64,000 nucleotides of DNA from Desulfuromonas sp. CSMB_57 (GCF_020194955.2 NZ_JAFCIY020000023.1:186001-250000); one strand, 5' to 3'; shown: positions 37,630-47,295, counted from the stretch's first letter. Notes: a model not told the origin generated them from the letters alone. A program made the numbers and translations.

Positions 37630-38829
37630 ATGAATACTTACGCAAAGTATGTCGTGAGTCCCGAAACCGCCCGCATGCTGTCCCTCGGCCATCCCTGGGT
37701 GGTGGCCGATGCCTATACCAGACGCTGGCCCGAGGGTCGCCCGGGCGATGTGGTGACTCTGGTGGACGACCAGCGGCGCCCGTTGGCCACGGCCCTGCTC
37801 GATCCGGGCGAACGCGTCGTGGCCCGGGTTCTGAAACATGGCGCCATGCTTCTCGATCAGGCCTGGATGAACGGTCGCCTGGAAAAGGCCCTGGCCTGGC
37901 GGCACACCCATCTCGATCTGGAAGGCACCAATGCCTATCGGCTGGTCAATGCCGAAGGCGATGGTCTGCCGGGATTGACCGTGGACCGCTACGGCGAGCA
38001 TCTGCTGCTGCAGCTGTTCAGCCGGTCCTGGGAGCCGCATCTGCCGCTGCTGGTGGGCGGGTTGCAGAAAATGCTGCAGCCCGCCGGTATCTACGGCAAG
38101 TTCCGGCCCCAGGAGACCCGCAAGCTGGCGGCCCATTCTCGTTCCCTGAGTCGTCTGTTGCAGGGCGCGCCGGCACCGGGTCGCCTGGCCGTTCAGGAGA
38201 ACGGCCTGACCTATCTGGTCGAACTGGAGGCGGGTCTCAACTGCGGATTGTTCTGCGACCAGCGCCGGAACCGGCGGGACCTGATGGATCGTGCCAAGGG
38301 GCGCCGGGTCCTCAACCTGTTCGCCTATACCGGGGCCTTTTCCGTCGCGGCGGCAGCGGCCGGAGCCCGGCAGGTGACCAGTGTCGATGCCTCCGCCCGT
38401 TACCTGGAGTGGGCCCGGGACAATTTTTCCGCCAACCGCATCAATCCCAAACGCCACGAATTCGTGACCGGCGAATGCCTGGCCATTCTGCAGCAGATGG
38501 CTCAGGCCGGGCGCCGGTTCGATATCGTGCTCATGGATCCGCCCAGTTTTTCCACCGTCGGTAAAAGCCGCTTCACCACCGGCGGCGGCACCAGTGATCT
38601 GGTCGCCGCGGCGCTGCCGTTGCTGGAGGAGGGCGGGCTGCTGATTACCTCCAGCAACCACCAGAAGGTCGACCTGGCCGATTACCTCAAAGAGCTGCGA
38701 CGCGGCGCCCTGGCGGCCGGTGCGGAACTGCGCGTGCTGGCCAGCTGCGGGCAGGGCGCCGATTTCCTCTATCCGGTGACCTTTCCCGAGGGTCGTTATC
38801 TCAAATACCTGGTCAGCGTCAAGGGCTGA
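37630..38829 (+). CDS. Class I SAM-dependent rRNA methyltransferase, RlmI-like
   Basis: A 399-residue protein. An N-terminal PUA-like RNA-binding domain (about 1-75, with LSLGHPWVVADAYTRRWPEG) is followed by a linker with NAYRLVNAEGDGLPGLTVDR. The SAM domain has VLNLFAYTGAFSVAAAAAGA (motif I), VTSVDASARYLEWARDN, and the catalytic DIVLMDPPSFS. Layout and length match RlmI, which makes m5C1962 in 23S rRNA of E. coli. No recognisable SD is near the ATG, but the fold starts there. Confidence 0.9.
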   Translation: MNTYAKYVVSPETARMLSLGHPWVVADAYTRRWPEGRPGDVVTLVDDQRRPLATALLDPGERVVARVLKHGAMLLDQAWMNGRLEKALAWRHTHLDLEGTNAYRLVNAEGDGLPGLTVDRYGEHLLLQLFSRSWEPHLPLLVGGLQKMLQPAGIYGKFRPQETRKLAAHSRSLSRLLQGAPAPGRLAVQENGLTYLVELEAGLNCGLFCDQRRNRRDLMDRAKGRRVLNLFAYTGAFSVAAAAAGARQVTSVDASARYLEWARDNFSANRINPKRHEFVTGECLAILQQMAQAGRRFDIVLMDPPSFSTVGKSRFTTGGGTSDLVAAALPLLEEGGLLITSSNHQKVDLADYLKELRRGALAAGAELRVLASCGQGADFLYPVTFPEGRYLKYLVSVKG

Positions 38830-38849
38830 ACGGAAAACCGGCGGGTCGG

Positions 38850-39362
38850 TCAGTCTTGCAGGACCACCCGCTCGATGACCACCGGCTCGGCCGGTACGTC
38901 CTGATGGCCGGCCCGGTTGACCGTGGCCACCTGCTGAATTTTGTCCACCGTCTCCATGCCGTCCGTGACCCGGCCGAACACGGCATAGCCGAAACCGCCG
39001 GCCGAGGTGTCGCGGTGATCCAGAAAGGCGTTGTCGGCGACGTTGATGAAGAACTGACAGGTGGCGCTGTCGATCACCGAGGTACGGGCCATGGCAATGG
39101 TGCCGCGCAGGTTTTTCAGGCCGTTGGCCGCTTCGTTGCGGATCGGCGCGCGCGTCGGTTTTTGCCCCATGTCGGCGGTCATGCCGCCGCCCTGGATCAT
39201 GAACTCGGGGATGACGCGATGAAAGATGGTGCCGTCGAAAAAGCCGTCCGCCACGTATTCGAGAAAATTGGCGACGGTGAGAGGGGCCACATCGGCGGCC
39301 AGTTCCAGGGTGATGGGCCCGAGGCTGGTTTCCATGCGGATGACGGGATTGGTCTGTTCCAT
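38850..39362 (-). CDS. Cyclophilin-type peptidyl-prolyl cis-trans isomerase
   Basis: A 170-residue cytoplasmic cyclophilin (no signal peptide). [59 protein letters not shown] and [19 protein letters not shown] carry the active-site Arg, Gln and Phe residues. It has PpiB/PpiA-like length. The ATG at 39362 follows AGGAG. It is convergent with the RlmI-like gene and downstream of pncB on the same strand by separate spacing. Confidence 0.94.
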   Translation of the reverse strand: MEQTNPVIRMETSLGPITLELAADVAPLTVANFLEYVADGFFDGTIFHRVIPEFMIQGGGMTADMGQKPTRAPIRNEAANGLKNLRGTIAMARTSVIDSATCQFFINVADNAFLDHRDTSAGGFGYAVFGRVTDGMETVDKIQQVATVNRAGHQDVPAEPVVIERVVLQD

Positions 39363-39529
39363 GGGTATGCTCCTGTGGGGCGAAGGGCGTTCGCCCATGA
39401 TGACGTTGAACAGGTTTCCGACCTGGGGCCGGCCGGCTGTTGGCGGCCCGCAGGCCGGGAATGGTTCAGGGCAGGCTGTATAACATGCCCGCCGCCCTTT
39501 TGCAAGGCCCGCTCCGAACGGCCGGCGGT

Positions 39530-40963
39530 TTAAGGTACCGCCAGAGCGTCCTGCATCAGGCGGGTGCGGAGTCGATGCATGCCCTGACTCATGGTGACCT
39601 TGTAGATATGGGGATTGGTTAGGCGCAGGGTGCCCTTGGGCAGCCGCCGCAACTGCTCGGCGCAGCGATCCGCCAATTCATCCAGGGACGGAAAATCCAT
39701 GAGGATGTGCCCCTCGGCCATGACGTCCCGGCGTAGATCCGTCAGGCAGACGCCTTCCGGAATGTGGGTCTGGCGGGATGGGTTGGTCGGGTCGAAGACC
39801 GCCTGACCGATGGCCGGGTGTTCCTTCTCGCGAGCGATGATGTCCATGCAGAAGCTGCCGTCGGGGTAGGTGGCGCGCAGCAGTTGCTTGCGATCCGGCA
39901 GGGTGGCCTTGGTGATGTCGCTGGTCACCTTGAGACGGGGTTGCTGGTCGAAACGCACCAACTTGTAGACCCCGCCCAGAGCACCGCCCCCCTCGCCGGC
40001 GCAGGTGGCCAACCGGGTGCCGACACCGTAGATATCGATGCAGCCGCCCTCGTTGCGGACCGACTGAATGACCGTTTCGTCCAGTTCGTTGGAAGCCAGG
40101 ATCCTGACCTGGGGAAAACCCGCTTCATCAAGCATGCGTCGGGCCTCCTTGCTCAGGTAGGCCAGATCGCCTGAATCCAGGCGGATGCCGACCAGTTCAT
40201 GGCCGGATTCCCGCAATTCCCGGGCCACGGCAATGGCATGGGGCAGGCCGCTTTTAAGGGTGTCGTAGGTGTCCACCAAAAGGATGCACTGGTCCGGGAA
40301 AACGCCGGCATAGGCTCGAAAGGCAGCCAATTCGTCGTCGAAAGCCATGACCCAGCTGTGAGCATGGGTGCCTTTGACGGGGATGCCGAATACCTGGCCG
40401 GCCCAGGTATTGCTGGTACTGCGGGCGCCGCCGATAAAGGCGGCCCGGGCCTCGCTGAGTCCCCCGTCCGGGCCGTGGGCGCGGCGCAGACCGAATTCCA
40501 CTACCGTGCCGGGCCCGGCCGCGGTGGTGATGCGGGCCGCCTTGGTCGCCACCAGGGTTTGAAAATTGAGGATGTTGAGCAGGGCGGTTTCCACCAGTTG
40601 CGCTTCCGCCAGGTGCCCCTCCACGGTGACGATGGGCTCGTTGGCAAACACCACGGTGCCTTCGGGAGGCGCCGTGACCCGCGCTCGAAATCGGAACTGC
40701 CGCAGGTAATCGAGAAAGGCCGGCTTGAAGTCGCCCAGGGATTGCAGATAGGCCAGGTCGGCGTCGCTGAATTGCAGTTGCTGCAGGTAGCGCAGGGCCG
40801 TTTCCAGCCCGGCAAAGACGGCGTACCCGCCGCGGAAGGGGTTTTTGCGGAAAAACAGGTCGAAGACCGCCGTCTTTTCCACCATGCCCTGCTCAAGATA
40901 GCCGGCCAGCATGGTCAATTCGTAAAGATCCGTCATCAGGGCCGAATAACGGCAGTCATGCAT
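39530..40963 (-). CDS. pncB: Nicotinate phosphoribosyltransferase
   Basis: A 477-residue enzyme of NAD salvage (nicotinate + PRPP to nicotinate mononucleotide). [20 protein letters not shown] is the N-terminal signature; [20 protein letters not shown] and [19 protein letters not shown] follow, then [10 protein letters not shown] with the catalytic His, LVDTYDTL, and [12 protein letters not shown] for the PRPP loop. The ATG at 40963 follows GGGAGA; an earlier in-frame ATG at 40993 is less well supported. An extended -10 promoter lies at 41008-41016. Confidence 0.95.
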   Translation of the reverse strand: MHDCRYSALMTDLYELTMLAGYLEQGMVEKTAVFDLFFRKNPFRGGYAVFAGLETALRYLQQLQFSDADLAYLQSLGDFKPAFLDYLRQFRFRARVTAPPEGTVVFANEPIVTVEGHLAEAQLVETALLNILNFQTLVATKAARITTAAGPGTVVEFGLRRAHGPDGGLSEARAAFIGGARSTSNTWAGQVFGIPVKGTHAHSWVMAFDDELAAFRAYAGVFPDQCILLVDTYDTLKSGLPHAIAVARELRESGHELVGIRLDSGDLAYLSKEARRMLDEAGFPQVRILASNELDETVIQSVRNEGGCIDIYGVGTRLATCAGEGGGALGGVYKLVRFDQQPRLKVTSDITKATLPDRKQLLRATYPDGSFCMDIIAREKEHPAIGQAVFDPTNPSRQTHIPEGVCLTDLRRDVMAEGHILMDFPSLDELADRCAEQLRRLPKGTLRLTNPHIYKVTMSQGMHRLRTRLMQDALAVP

Positions 40964-41007
40964 GGCTTCGTCTCCCTTCAGCTTGCTCGCCATAATGTTG
41001 TTTTTCC

Positions 41008-41016
41008 ATTATAACA
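41008..41016 (-). promoter_or_regulatory. Extended -10 promoter of pncB
   Basis: Minus strand TGTTATAAT (TATAAT at 41013-41008) with no good -35; TG extension present. It is 45 bp before the pncB ATG. Confidence 0.5.
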
Positions 41017-41038
41017 GGGAGCGGGAGCCAGTGGTTTT

Positions 41039-41524
41039 TCAAGCCGTGGCGACCGAAACCGATTGGGGATGCAACACCCGTATCAGATCGGCCGGTTGCA
41101 GCGCTACCAGAAAGCCGCGCTTGCCGCCGTTGATATAAATTAGCGGCAGATTGAGGATGCTCCCTTCGATATAGACCGGCAGGGCGTGCCGGGTGCCGAA
41201 GGGCGAAGTGCCGCCTACCAGGTAACCGGTATGCTTCTGCGCCGCCTGGGACGAACAAGGGGTGATGCTTTTCACGCCCAACTGCCGGGCCAGTTCGCGG
41301 GTACTGATCTGCCGATCGCCGTGCATCAGCATCAACAGCGGCCTGCCGCTCTCGTCTTCCAGGACCAGGGTTTTGATGACGGCATGTTCATCGACCCGCA
41401 GTTCCCGGGCGCAGACGGCGGTGCCGCCGTGTTCCTGGTAGGCATACAGGTGGCCGGTGAAAGGGACCTGATGTTGACGCAGGTGGCGGATGGCTGGGGT
41501 TACGGGCAATTTTTCCTTGGCCAT
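41039..41524 (-). CDS. ybaK: YbaK/EbsC-type Cys-tRNA(Pro) deacylase
   Basis: A 161-residue trans-editing protein that removes cysteine from mischarged tRNA-Pro. LRQHQVPFTGHLYAYQEHGG, HAVIKTLVLEDESGRPLLML, GVKSITPCSSQAAQKHTGYL and VGGTSPFGTRHALPVYIE are the YbaK domain. The ATG at 41524 is used; only a weak ribosome site is seen, and the reading frame stays open far upstream through the rhomboid gene in another frame. It lies 23 bp downstream of the rhomboid gene, so coupling is likely. Confidence 0.93.
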   Translation of the reverse strand: MAKEKLPVTPAIRHLRQHQVPFTGHLYAYQEHGGTAVCARELRVDEHAVIKTLVLEDESGRPLLMLMHGDRQISTRELARQLGVKSITPCSSQAAQKHTGYLVGGTSPFGTRHALPVYIEGSILNLPLIYINGGKRGFLVALQPADLIRVLHPQSVSVATA

Positions 41525-41547
41525 GATCGTTGTCGATGAAAAAAGGG

Positions 41548-42354
41548 TTAACCCAGCAGGGCTATCAGGCCTTGCAGGGCCAGGCTGCCGAGGGTGGCGA
41601 CGGCGCTCAGTCCGGCCAGGATTTGGAACAGGGGCGTCGCCAGGCGACGGTTGCGGACACCCATGGGAATCGCCAGGCCGAAAACGGCACCGCCGAGGGC
41701 GCCGCCGAGATGACCGGCATTGTCCGCGCCCACCAGCAGGCCGAAAACGAAGGCGAACAGCGCCCAACGGAACATGAAATCCCGCAGCGGGCGGGCCTGG
41801 GGCCCCAGGCGATGATAGTAGGCGACGGCAAACCCGATAAGGCCGAACAGGGAACCGGAGGCGCCGACCACGGGGATGCCGGGATGCCAGAACAGACCGA
41901 GGGCGGTGGCCGTCAGGGCGGTAAAGGTGTAGAGGGTGAAAAAGCGCAGGGAGCCGATTTCCCCCTCGATGAGGGGGCCGACCTGGTACAGCACCACCAT
42001 GTTGAAGGCCAGATGGATGAGTCCGCCGTGGGTGTAGGCGTAGGTCAGGCAGCGCCACCACTGCTGGTAAACCAGTACCAGGGGTTGCCAGAGCTGGGCG
42101 CCAAAGCGCAACAGCAGATCGACGCTTGGGGACAACAGAATCTGCAGCCCGCGGCCCTGGGTCACGCCAACCAGGATCATCAGGGTAAACCACAGCAGGT
42201 TGATCCAGATCAGCACCCGGGCGACGGACAGGGTCTGGCCCGGCAGACGGTCGTCGCCGAACAGTTCGGCAGCGCGGCGTTGCCAGCGCTGGCGGCGCCA
42301 GTGCCAGTGCAGACGGCTGCATTGCAGGGGCTTCGCGGTAGAAAAATCGGACAC
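41548..42354 (-). CDS. Rhomboid family intramembrane serine protease
   Basis: A 268-residue protein with an N-terminal basic cytoplasmic segment and six to seven membrane helices. The catalytic serine is in VVGASGSLFGLIGF (GxSG), the histidine in GADNAGHLGGALGGAVFGL, and HLAFNMVVLYQ supplies the oxyanion Asn/His pair of helix 2. The active site is therefore complete. The substrate is unknown. It is transcribed toward ybaK; upstream lies the repeat element at 42490. Confidence 0.93.
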   Translation of the reverse strand: MSDFSTAKPLQCSRLHWHWRRQRWQRRAAELFGDDRLPGQTLSVARVLIWINLLWFTLMILVGVTQGRGLQILLSPSVDLLLRFGAQLWQPLVLVYQQWWRCLTYAYTHGGLIHLAFNMVVLYQVGPLIEGEIGSLRFFTLYTFTALTATALGLFWHPGIPVVGASGSLFGLIGFAVAYYHRLGPQARPLRDFMFRWALFAFVFGLLVGADNAGHLGGALGGAVFGLAIPMGVRNRRLATPLFQILAGLSAVATLGSLALQGLIALLG

Positions 42355-42489
42355 GAGGATAAGTCCTTTCGGTGCGGGATGCCGCTACTATGGCAGAAAA
42401 CAATCCCGGGTTCAATGCTCGCTCGGTTTTCATGCCGGTGAAATTCGTTTTGCACCGCCGGTCGCCGTCAGTATAATGGCCTTGAAAAT

Positions 42490-42608
42490 AGGCTGAAGGC
42501 CGAAGTCCGAAGGCTGAAGTAAGGGCAAAGGCAATTAAGAAAACACAGCCTGCTTTTCGAGGGGATTTGAAGGTTTTTCCTCAGCCTTCAGCCTTCAGTC
42601 TTCAGTCT
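42490..42608. repeat. Heptamer element: inverted arms around a core
   Basis: The left arm 42490-42519 has four AGGCTGA-type units, and the right arm 42581-42608 has four TCAGCCT-type units, the inverse of the left. The core between them (about 42520-42580) includes GGCAAAGGCAA and TTCGAGGGGATTT, shared with the element at 44004. No coding frame. It lies just upstream of the aldehyde dehydrogenase gene. Confidence 0.8.
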
Positions 42609-42632
42609 TCCATATCCTTCAAAGGACCCCCA

Positions 42633-44000
42633 ATGACTTTGATGACCTCTGTGGATCCGGCCACTGGCCTTGTTGTGGATGCCTATCAGAGTATGGCGCC
42701 GGAGGTGGTGGCGGAGACCGTGGCTCGCACTCAGGAGGCCTGGCTGGCTTGGCGCTCGACGGGGCTCGATGAACGTGCGGCCCGCTTGCGGGAATTGGCC
42801 ATGGTGGTGCGCCGACAGCGAGACGAACTGGCGCGACTGATGGCTCGCGAAATGGGCAAGGCGGTGACCGAGGGGCGCGGCGAACTGGAGAAATGTGCCG
42901 CAGTCTGCGAGTATTATGCGGAACAGGGTGCCGGCATGCTGGCCCCCGAAGCGGCGCCGAGCGATGCTGCCCGCTCCTATGTCGCGTTTCGCCCCTTGGG
43001 CGTGGTGCTGGCGGTCATGCCCTGGAACTTCCCCTTCTGGCAGGTGTTTCGCTGTGCCGCCCCGGCCCTGATGGCCGGCAACGGCCTGTTGCTGAAACAT
43101 GCCTCCAACGTGCCCGGCTGTGCCTTGGCCCTGGAAAAACTGTTTGCCGAAGCCGGATTTCCCGCCGACCTGTTTCGCACTCTGCTGGTCGGCTCGCGCC
43201 AGGTCGAACCCGTGATTCGGCATCCGGCCGTACGGGCCGTGGCCCTCACCGGCAGTGAACCGGCCGGCCGCCAGGTGGCGGCCCTGGCCGGCTCGGTGTT
43301 GAAAAAAACCGTCCTGGAATTGGGCGGCAGCGATCCATTCATCGTCACCGATGGCGCCGATCTCCATCTGGCGGCGACGGTGGGCGCGCGGGCCCGCTGC
43401 ATCAATGCCGGACAGAGCTGCATCGCCGCCAAGCGGTTCATCGTCTATGACGCGGTCTATGAGGCTTTCCTGGACCGCTTCCTGGCCGCCATGCAGGCAT
43501 TGCGGGTCGGCCCGCCCCTGGAGGAGGAAACCGAAATCGGCCCCCTGGCCCGGGCCGATCTGCGCGACGAACTGCAGCAGCAGGTCGCGGCCTCAGTGGC
43601 CGCCGGTGCTCGCTTGCTGCTCGGCGGTGTTCCTCCGGAGGGGCCCGGCTGCTATTATCCGCCGACGATTCTGGCGGATGTGCGCCCCGGCATGCCGGCT
43701 TACGACCAGGAACTGTTCGGGCCCGTTGCCGCCGTGATTCGCGTGGCCGATGCCGAACAGGCCTTGCGGGTGGCCAATGACTCCCCCTACGGATTGGGCG
43801 CGGCTGTTTGGGACCGGGATGCCGCTCGGGGCGAGGCTCTGGCGGCCCGCATCGAGGCCGGCGCGGTGTTTGTCAACGGCCAGGTCAAAAGCGATCCGCG
43901 CCTGCCCTTCGGCGGTATCAAGGATTCCGGCTACGGACGGGAACTGTCCAGCTACGGCCTGCGGGAATTCGTCAATATTCAGACAGTGTGGGTGAGATAA
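42633..44000 (+). CDS. NAD(P)-dependent succinate-semialdehyde-type aldehyde dehydrogenase
   Basis: A 455-residue ALDH. The N-terminus SVDPATGLVVDAYQSM is GabD/Sad-like. LAVMPWNFPFWQVFR is the NAD-binding block, LKKTVLELGGSDPFIV has the general base Glu, and INAGQSCIAAKRF has the catalytic Cys. FGPVAAVIRV and PFGGIKDSGYGREL complete the family marks. AAAGGA precedes the ATG at 42633. The preference for succinate semialdehyde is inferred from overall resemblance only. The gene is bracketed by related repeat elements on both sides, within 25 bp upstream and 4 bp downstream. Confidence 0.9.
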   Translation: MTLMTSVDPATGLVVDAYQSMAPEVVAETVARTQEAWLAWRSTGLDERAARLRELAMVVRRQRDELARLMAREMGKAVTEGRGELEKCAAVCEYYAEQGAGMLAPEAAPSDAARSYVAFRPLGVVLAVMPWNFPFWQVFRCAAPALMAGNGLLLKHASNVPGCALALEKLFAEAGFPADLFRTLLVGSRQVEPVIRHPAVRAVALTGSEPAGRQVAALAGSVLKKTVLELGGSDPFIVTDGADLHLAATVGARARCINAGQSCIAAKRFIVYDAVYEAFLDRFLAAMQALRVGPPLEEETEIGPLARADLRDELQQQVAASVAAGARLLLGGVPPEGPGCYYPPTILADVRPGMPAYDQELFGPVAAVIRVADAEQALRVANDSPYGLGAAVWDRDAARGEALAARIEAGAVFVNGQVKSDPRLPFGGIKDSGYGRELSSYGLREFVNIQTVWVR

Positions 44001-44003
44001 AGC

Positions 44004-44148
44004 AGGCCGAAGGCTGAAGTCAGCAAAAACAGGCTGAAGAACAGGCAAAGGCAAAAAAGGAAACTCAGGCGGCTCTTCGACGGGGATTTTAGAGGTTTTA
44101 CTTCAGTCTTCGGACTTCAGCCTTCAGTCTGCCTTCAAGTCTCAGTCT
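44004..44148. repeat. Heptamer element: second copy with inverted arms
   Basis: The left arm 44004-44047 has degenerate GGCTGAA units, the right arm 44101-44148 has CTTCAGT/CTTCAGC-type units. The core includes GGCAAAGGCAA, AAACTCAGG and TTCGACGGGGATTTT, clearly homologous to the core of the 42490 element and in the same orientation. It separates ALDH from the transpeptidase gene. Confidence 0.8.
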
Positions 44149-44172
44149 GTATAAAAAAAAGGATTTCTACTT

Positions 44173-45894
44173 GTGAGCAGAATGACCCGGTACATGTTGA
44201 AAACGACCAAATGGCTGCTGGTCCTGACTCTGATTCTGAGCGGCGCTCTGCTGTTGCCCATCCGGCAGGCCATCGGCACGGAGGATGACACGGCCATCAT
44301 CGATGACTATATCGAGGAAATGCTGTCATCCGCCGAGGGCCAGGCGGAATTGGTGGTGGGGACCTGGCGGTTGGGGCTGGAAGCAGACACGATTCGTTTT
44401 TATCGTGAGCGTGAATTCCGGCCGGCCTGGATCGATGAAGGGGGCGTTGCGCCGGTGGCCCAGGATTTGGTGGCCTTTTTGGGAGAAATCTCCCGCGAAG
44501 GGTTGGAGCCGGCGGAATACCATTTGGAATGCATTCTGACCGGACTCGAACTGGCCCGCGTGTTCCAGGCCTATGAGGCCGGCAGCGATGCCGGCGGCCT
44601 GGCCCGCCTGGACGTGCTGCTGACCAACTCCTTTCTGCGGTTGGCCACCCATCTGTCCGTGGGCCGGTTCAATCCCATGAAGGTTTACGCGTCCGAATGG
44701 CAGGCTCCCAAGCACGCACCCGATCCGGTGGTCGTCCTCAACGATGCCCTGGCGGCCGGGGAAGTCCGCCAGGCTTTGCATCCGTTGCGTCCCGCCGACC
44801 AGGGCTATGACAAACTGGCCCATGCCATGGCCCGCTATCGGCAATTGGCGGCGGGCGGGGGCTGGCCGCGTCTGCCGGACGGGGCGGATGTCGCGCCGGG
44901 CCAGGAGGATCCACGTCTGCCCCTGCTGCGTCGCATCCTGGTGACCCTGGGCGATCTCGATGTCAATCAGGTCAGCCGCGAGGTGTTTTTGGATGAGGGA
45001 ACGGCGGTCGCCCTGCGGCGTTTCCAGCAACGTCATGGCTTGCCGGCGACGGGTGTGCTGAACCAGGAAACGGTGCAGGAGATCAATGTTCCGGCGCGCC
45101 AGCGGGCCGACCAGATCGAACTCAATCTCGAACGTCGCCGCTGGACCCCGCGGGAGCCCGGCAGTCGCCATATCCTGGTGGATGTCACGGATTACAGCCT
45201 GGTGGTCAAGGATGGCGGACAGGAGGCCATGCGCATGGCCGTGGTGGTCGGCACGGCCTTTCGCCGGACGCCGGTATTTTCCTCCATGCTGACTCATATC
45301 GAGTTCGCGCCCTATTGGACCGTACCCCCGACCATCTTCAAGGAAGACAAGTGGCCGTTGATCCAGGCGGATGTCAATTTCTTGGCAAGGCACAACTATG
45401 AAATCGTGACCCGCAGTGCCAAGGGACGCCGTGTCATCGATCCGGCCACCATCGACTGGAGCAAAGTTACGGTCAACAACTTTCCGGGACTGTTGCGGCA
45501 AAAGCCGGGGCCCTGGAATCCTCTGGGCCGGGTCAAATTTTTGTTCGAGAATTCCTACGCGGTCTACCTCCACGACACCCCGTCCAAGGAGCTTTTTCTG
45601 CAGGATCAGCGTTCCTTCAGTTCCGGCTGTATCCGCCTGGAGCGGGCCGAGGACCTGGCCGCATACCTGCTCACCGGCCAGGCCGACTGGAGTCGGGAGA
45701 AGATCGTGGAAGCCATGGGCGGCCAGGCGCCGCGCACGGTATGGCTGCGCCGCCCCATTCCGGTGCACATTCTTTATCGCACCGCCTGGGTGGATGATGC
45801 GGGAAGAGTGCAATTCCGGCGGGATATCTATCAGCGGGATGCGGTGCTGCAGAAGATTTTTCAGCGGCAGAACCGGGCCGGCGGGCAACCGTAA
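44173..45894 (+). CDS. L,D-transpeptidase, YcbB/LdtD-like
   Basis: A 573-residue cell-wall enzyme that forms 3-3 crosslinks or attaches proteins. A signal or anchor helix (WLLVLTLILSGALLLPI) is followed by an N-terminal scaffold domain (about 60-260), a peptidoglycan-binding repeat (LRRFQQRHGLPATGVLNQET, about 275-310) and the YkuD catalytic domain (about 330-495) with YLHDTPSKELF and FSSGCIRLERAED, where Cys near 483 is the nucleophile and the His is near 465. Length fits LdtD-type proteins. The GTG at 44173 is used; an ATG at 44182 is possible. AAAGGA lies upstream. Confidence 0.93.
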   Translation: MSRMTRYMLKTTKWLLVLTLILSGALLLPIRQAIGTEDDTAIIDDYIEEMLSSAEGQAELVVGTWRLGLEADTIRFYREREFRPAWIDEGGVAPVAQDLVAFLGEISREGLEPAEYHLECILTGLELARVFQAYEAGSDAGGLARLDVLLTNSFLRLATHLSVGRFNPMKVYASEWQAPKHAPDPVVVLNDALAAGEVRQALHPLRPADQGYDKLAHAMARYRQLAAGGGWPRLPDGADVAPGQEDPRLPLLRRILVTLGDLDVNQVSREVFLDEGTAVALRRFQQRHGLPATGVLNQETVQEINVPARQRADQIELNLERRRWTPREPGSRHILVDVTDYSLVVKDGGQEAMRMAVVVGTAFRRTPVFSSMLTHIEFAPYWTVPPTIFKEDKWPLIQADVNFLARHNYEIVTRSAKGRRVIDPATIDWSKVTVNNFPGLLRQKPGPWNPLGRVKFLFENSYAVYLHDTPSKELFLQDQRSFSSGCIRLERAEDLAAYLLTGQADWSREKIVEAMGGQAPRTVWLRRPIPVHILYRTAWVDDAGRVQFRRDIYQRDAVLQKIFQRQNRAGGQP

Positions 45895-45935
45895 GCCGGT
45901 TTCGGGTTGAATTTTTAGGAACTTCAGATCATAAA

Positions 45936-45983
45936 ACAAAGCCGATGCGGCGGTTAGGATGCCTAACCCCAAATCGGCTTTGT
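45936..45983. terminator. Bidirectional terminator
   Basis: ACAAAGCCGAT (45936-45946) pairs with ATCGGCTTTGT (45973-45983), with an inner GTTAGG/CCTAAC stem. TTTTAT follows the minus-strand side, fitting termination of the TraB-family gene; it also closes the transpeptidase gene on plus. Confidence 0.75.
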
Positions 45984-45984
45984 G

Positions 45985-46019
45985 CTTCAGTCTTCAGCCT
46001 TCAGCCTTCAGCCTTCAGA
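45985..46019. repeat. Five heptamer copies (CTTCAGC/T/A)
   Basis: Period-7 array between the terminator and the 3' end of the TraB-family gene; three perfect CTTCAGC units flanked by CTTCAGT and CTTCAGA. Confidence 0.9.
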
Positions 46020-46029
46020 CTGTGCAGTT

Positions 46030-47229
46030 TTAAATAAGATTTTTCAGCCAGCCGAAGGCCACCAGAGTGCCGAGGGCCGAGCCGAGGTTGGAAAGAAAAA
46101 ACACCAGCAGGACCCGGGTCAGGCGGTTGTGCCACCAGCCGCCCAGGGTGGCCAGGGAATCGTTGATGGATTCCAGATCCTGGACTGTCGGACCGGCCAG
46201 CATGGCCTGGACCGTGCCGCTGACAAAGCCGGCGCCGATGGCGGGATTGAGGGACGTGAAGGGGGCCGCGACAAAGGCCGCGGCTACGGCCAGGGGATGG
46301 CCGAGAGCGCCGGCCGCGCCGAGGGCGGACAGCAGCCCGTGGGCCAGCACCCAGGCCAGGGCGGTTTCCGTCAAGCGACTGCGGTCCCCGTAGAAAAAGC
46401 TGAAGACAAACAGGGCCATGACCAGGCCTGGTATGATCCAGGGCAGCAGCCGGGAAAAACCGTGGCGCGGCGGGATGCTGTCCAACTCCGCCAGTTCCGC
46501 CGCCGGCAGGGGGTCCTGCAGGTAACGGCAGATGCCGTCCAGATGGGCGGCACCGACCACGGCCAGAATTTTCCGGCCGGGAACTTCGGCAATCCGGGCC
46601 GCCATGTATTGATCCCGCTCGTCGACCAGGGTCTGCTTGGCAATGGGCAGAGCATCCCCCATTTCGTCGAGGAGCGCCGTCAGGGTGTCGCTGTCGCGCA
46701 GCCGGGCCAGTTGCTCTTCGTCGATTTCGCTGCCGTCGAACAGCCCGGCCAACAGGGCGGTAAGCAGGTGCATTTTTTTCCACCAGCCGGTTTTGCGCCA
46801 GACTCGCAGCAGAGTGGTGCGAATCTCCCGATCGACCAGATGCAGGGGCAAATCGCGCTGTTCGGCTTCGGCGGCGGCGGCGGCCAGTTCCGCGCCCGGT
46901 TGCACCCCGGTGCCCCTTCCCATGCGGCGCTGGAAGGAAGCCAGGGCCAGGTTGGCCAATAGATAGGGACCCTGGCCGCGGCGCAGGGCCTGGACCAGAT
47001 TCAGATTCCGCCAGCGCTGCCGGTCCTGCAGAGCCTGGAAGCGCTGTTGGTCCAGTTCGACGCAGACCGCATCGGGCTGCTCCAGTTCGATGGCCTGACG
47101 GACGGTGTCAACGGATTGTTGGGATATATGGGCGGTGCCGATCAGAATGATCTCCCGACCGTCGAGATTGAGGCGGCGGCAGTCGGTGGTCTGCAGGGCG
47201 TCATTGGTACTCATCGTATGGAATCGCAT
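46030..47229 (-). CDS. TraB/PrgY family membrane protein
   Basis: About 399 residues. The N-terminal TraB domain has LIGTAHISQQSVDTVRQAIE (GxxH motif) and a second VVGAAHLDGICRYLQ. EQPDAVCVELDQQRFQAL is typical of the family that includes PrgY, which inhibits pheromone signalling in enterococci; many relatives in bacteria and archaea have no known role, and a metalloprotease-like mechanism has been proposed. The C-terminal part (about 255-399) has five hydrophobic helices. The start is uncertain: ATG 47229 or ATG 47214; neither has a clear ribosome site. It ends in a repeat-flanked terminator. Confidence 0.88.
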   Translation of the reverse strand: MRFHTMSTNDALQTTDCRRLNLDGREIILIGTAHISQQSVDTVRQAIELEQPDAVCVELDQQRFQALQDRQRWRNLNLVQALRRGQGPYLLANLALASFQRRMGRGTGVQPGAELAAAAAEAEQRDLPLHLVDREIRTTLLRVWRKTGWWKKMHLLTALLAGLFDGSEIDEEQLARLRDSDTLTALLDEMGDALPIAKQTLVDERDQYMAARIAEVPGRKILAVVGAAHLDGICRYLQDPLPAAELAELDSIPPRHGFSRLLPWIIPGLVMALFVFSFFYGDRSRLTETALAWVLAHGLLSALGAAGALGHPLAVAAAFVAAPFTSLNPAIGAGFVSGTVQAMLAGPTVQDLESINDSLATLGGWWHNRLTRVLLVFFLSNLGSALGTLVAFGWLKNLI

Positions 47230-47262
47230 CCTTGAGATTTGAGGATGAAAGGCGTGCCAACG

Positions 47263-47295
47263 AAAAAAGCGCCGGCATTGTGCCTGCGCTTTTTT
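47263..47295. terminator. Terminator-like hairpin between divergent genes
   Basis: AAAAAAGCGCcGGC, loop, GCCtGCGCTTTTTT, with A- and T-tracts on both sides, so it could act in either direction. It lies upstream of both flanking genes (TraB-family on minus, Cache-GGDEF on plus), so no coding gene nearby needs it. Confidence 0.75.

Noticed and set aside
37444-38661. 405-codon antisense frame over the RlmI-like gene
   Set aside because: The plus strand carries the PUA and SAM motifs; the antisense frame has no motif or ribosome site.
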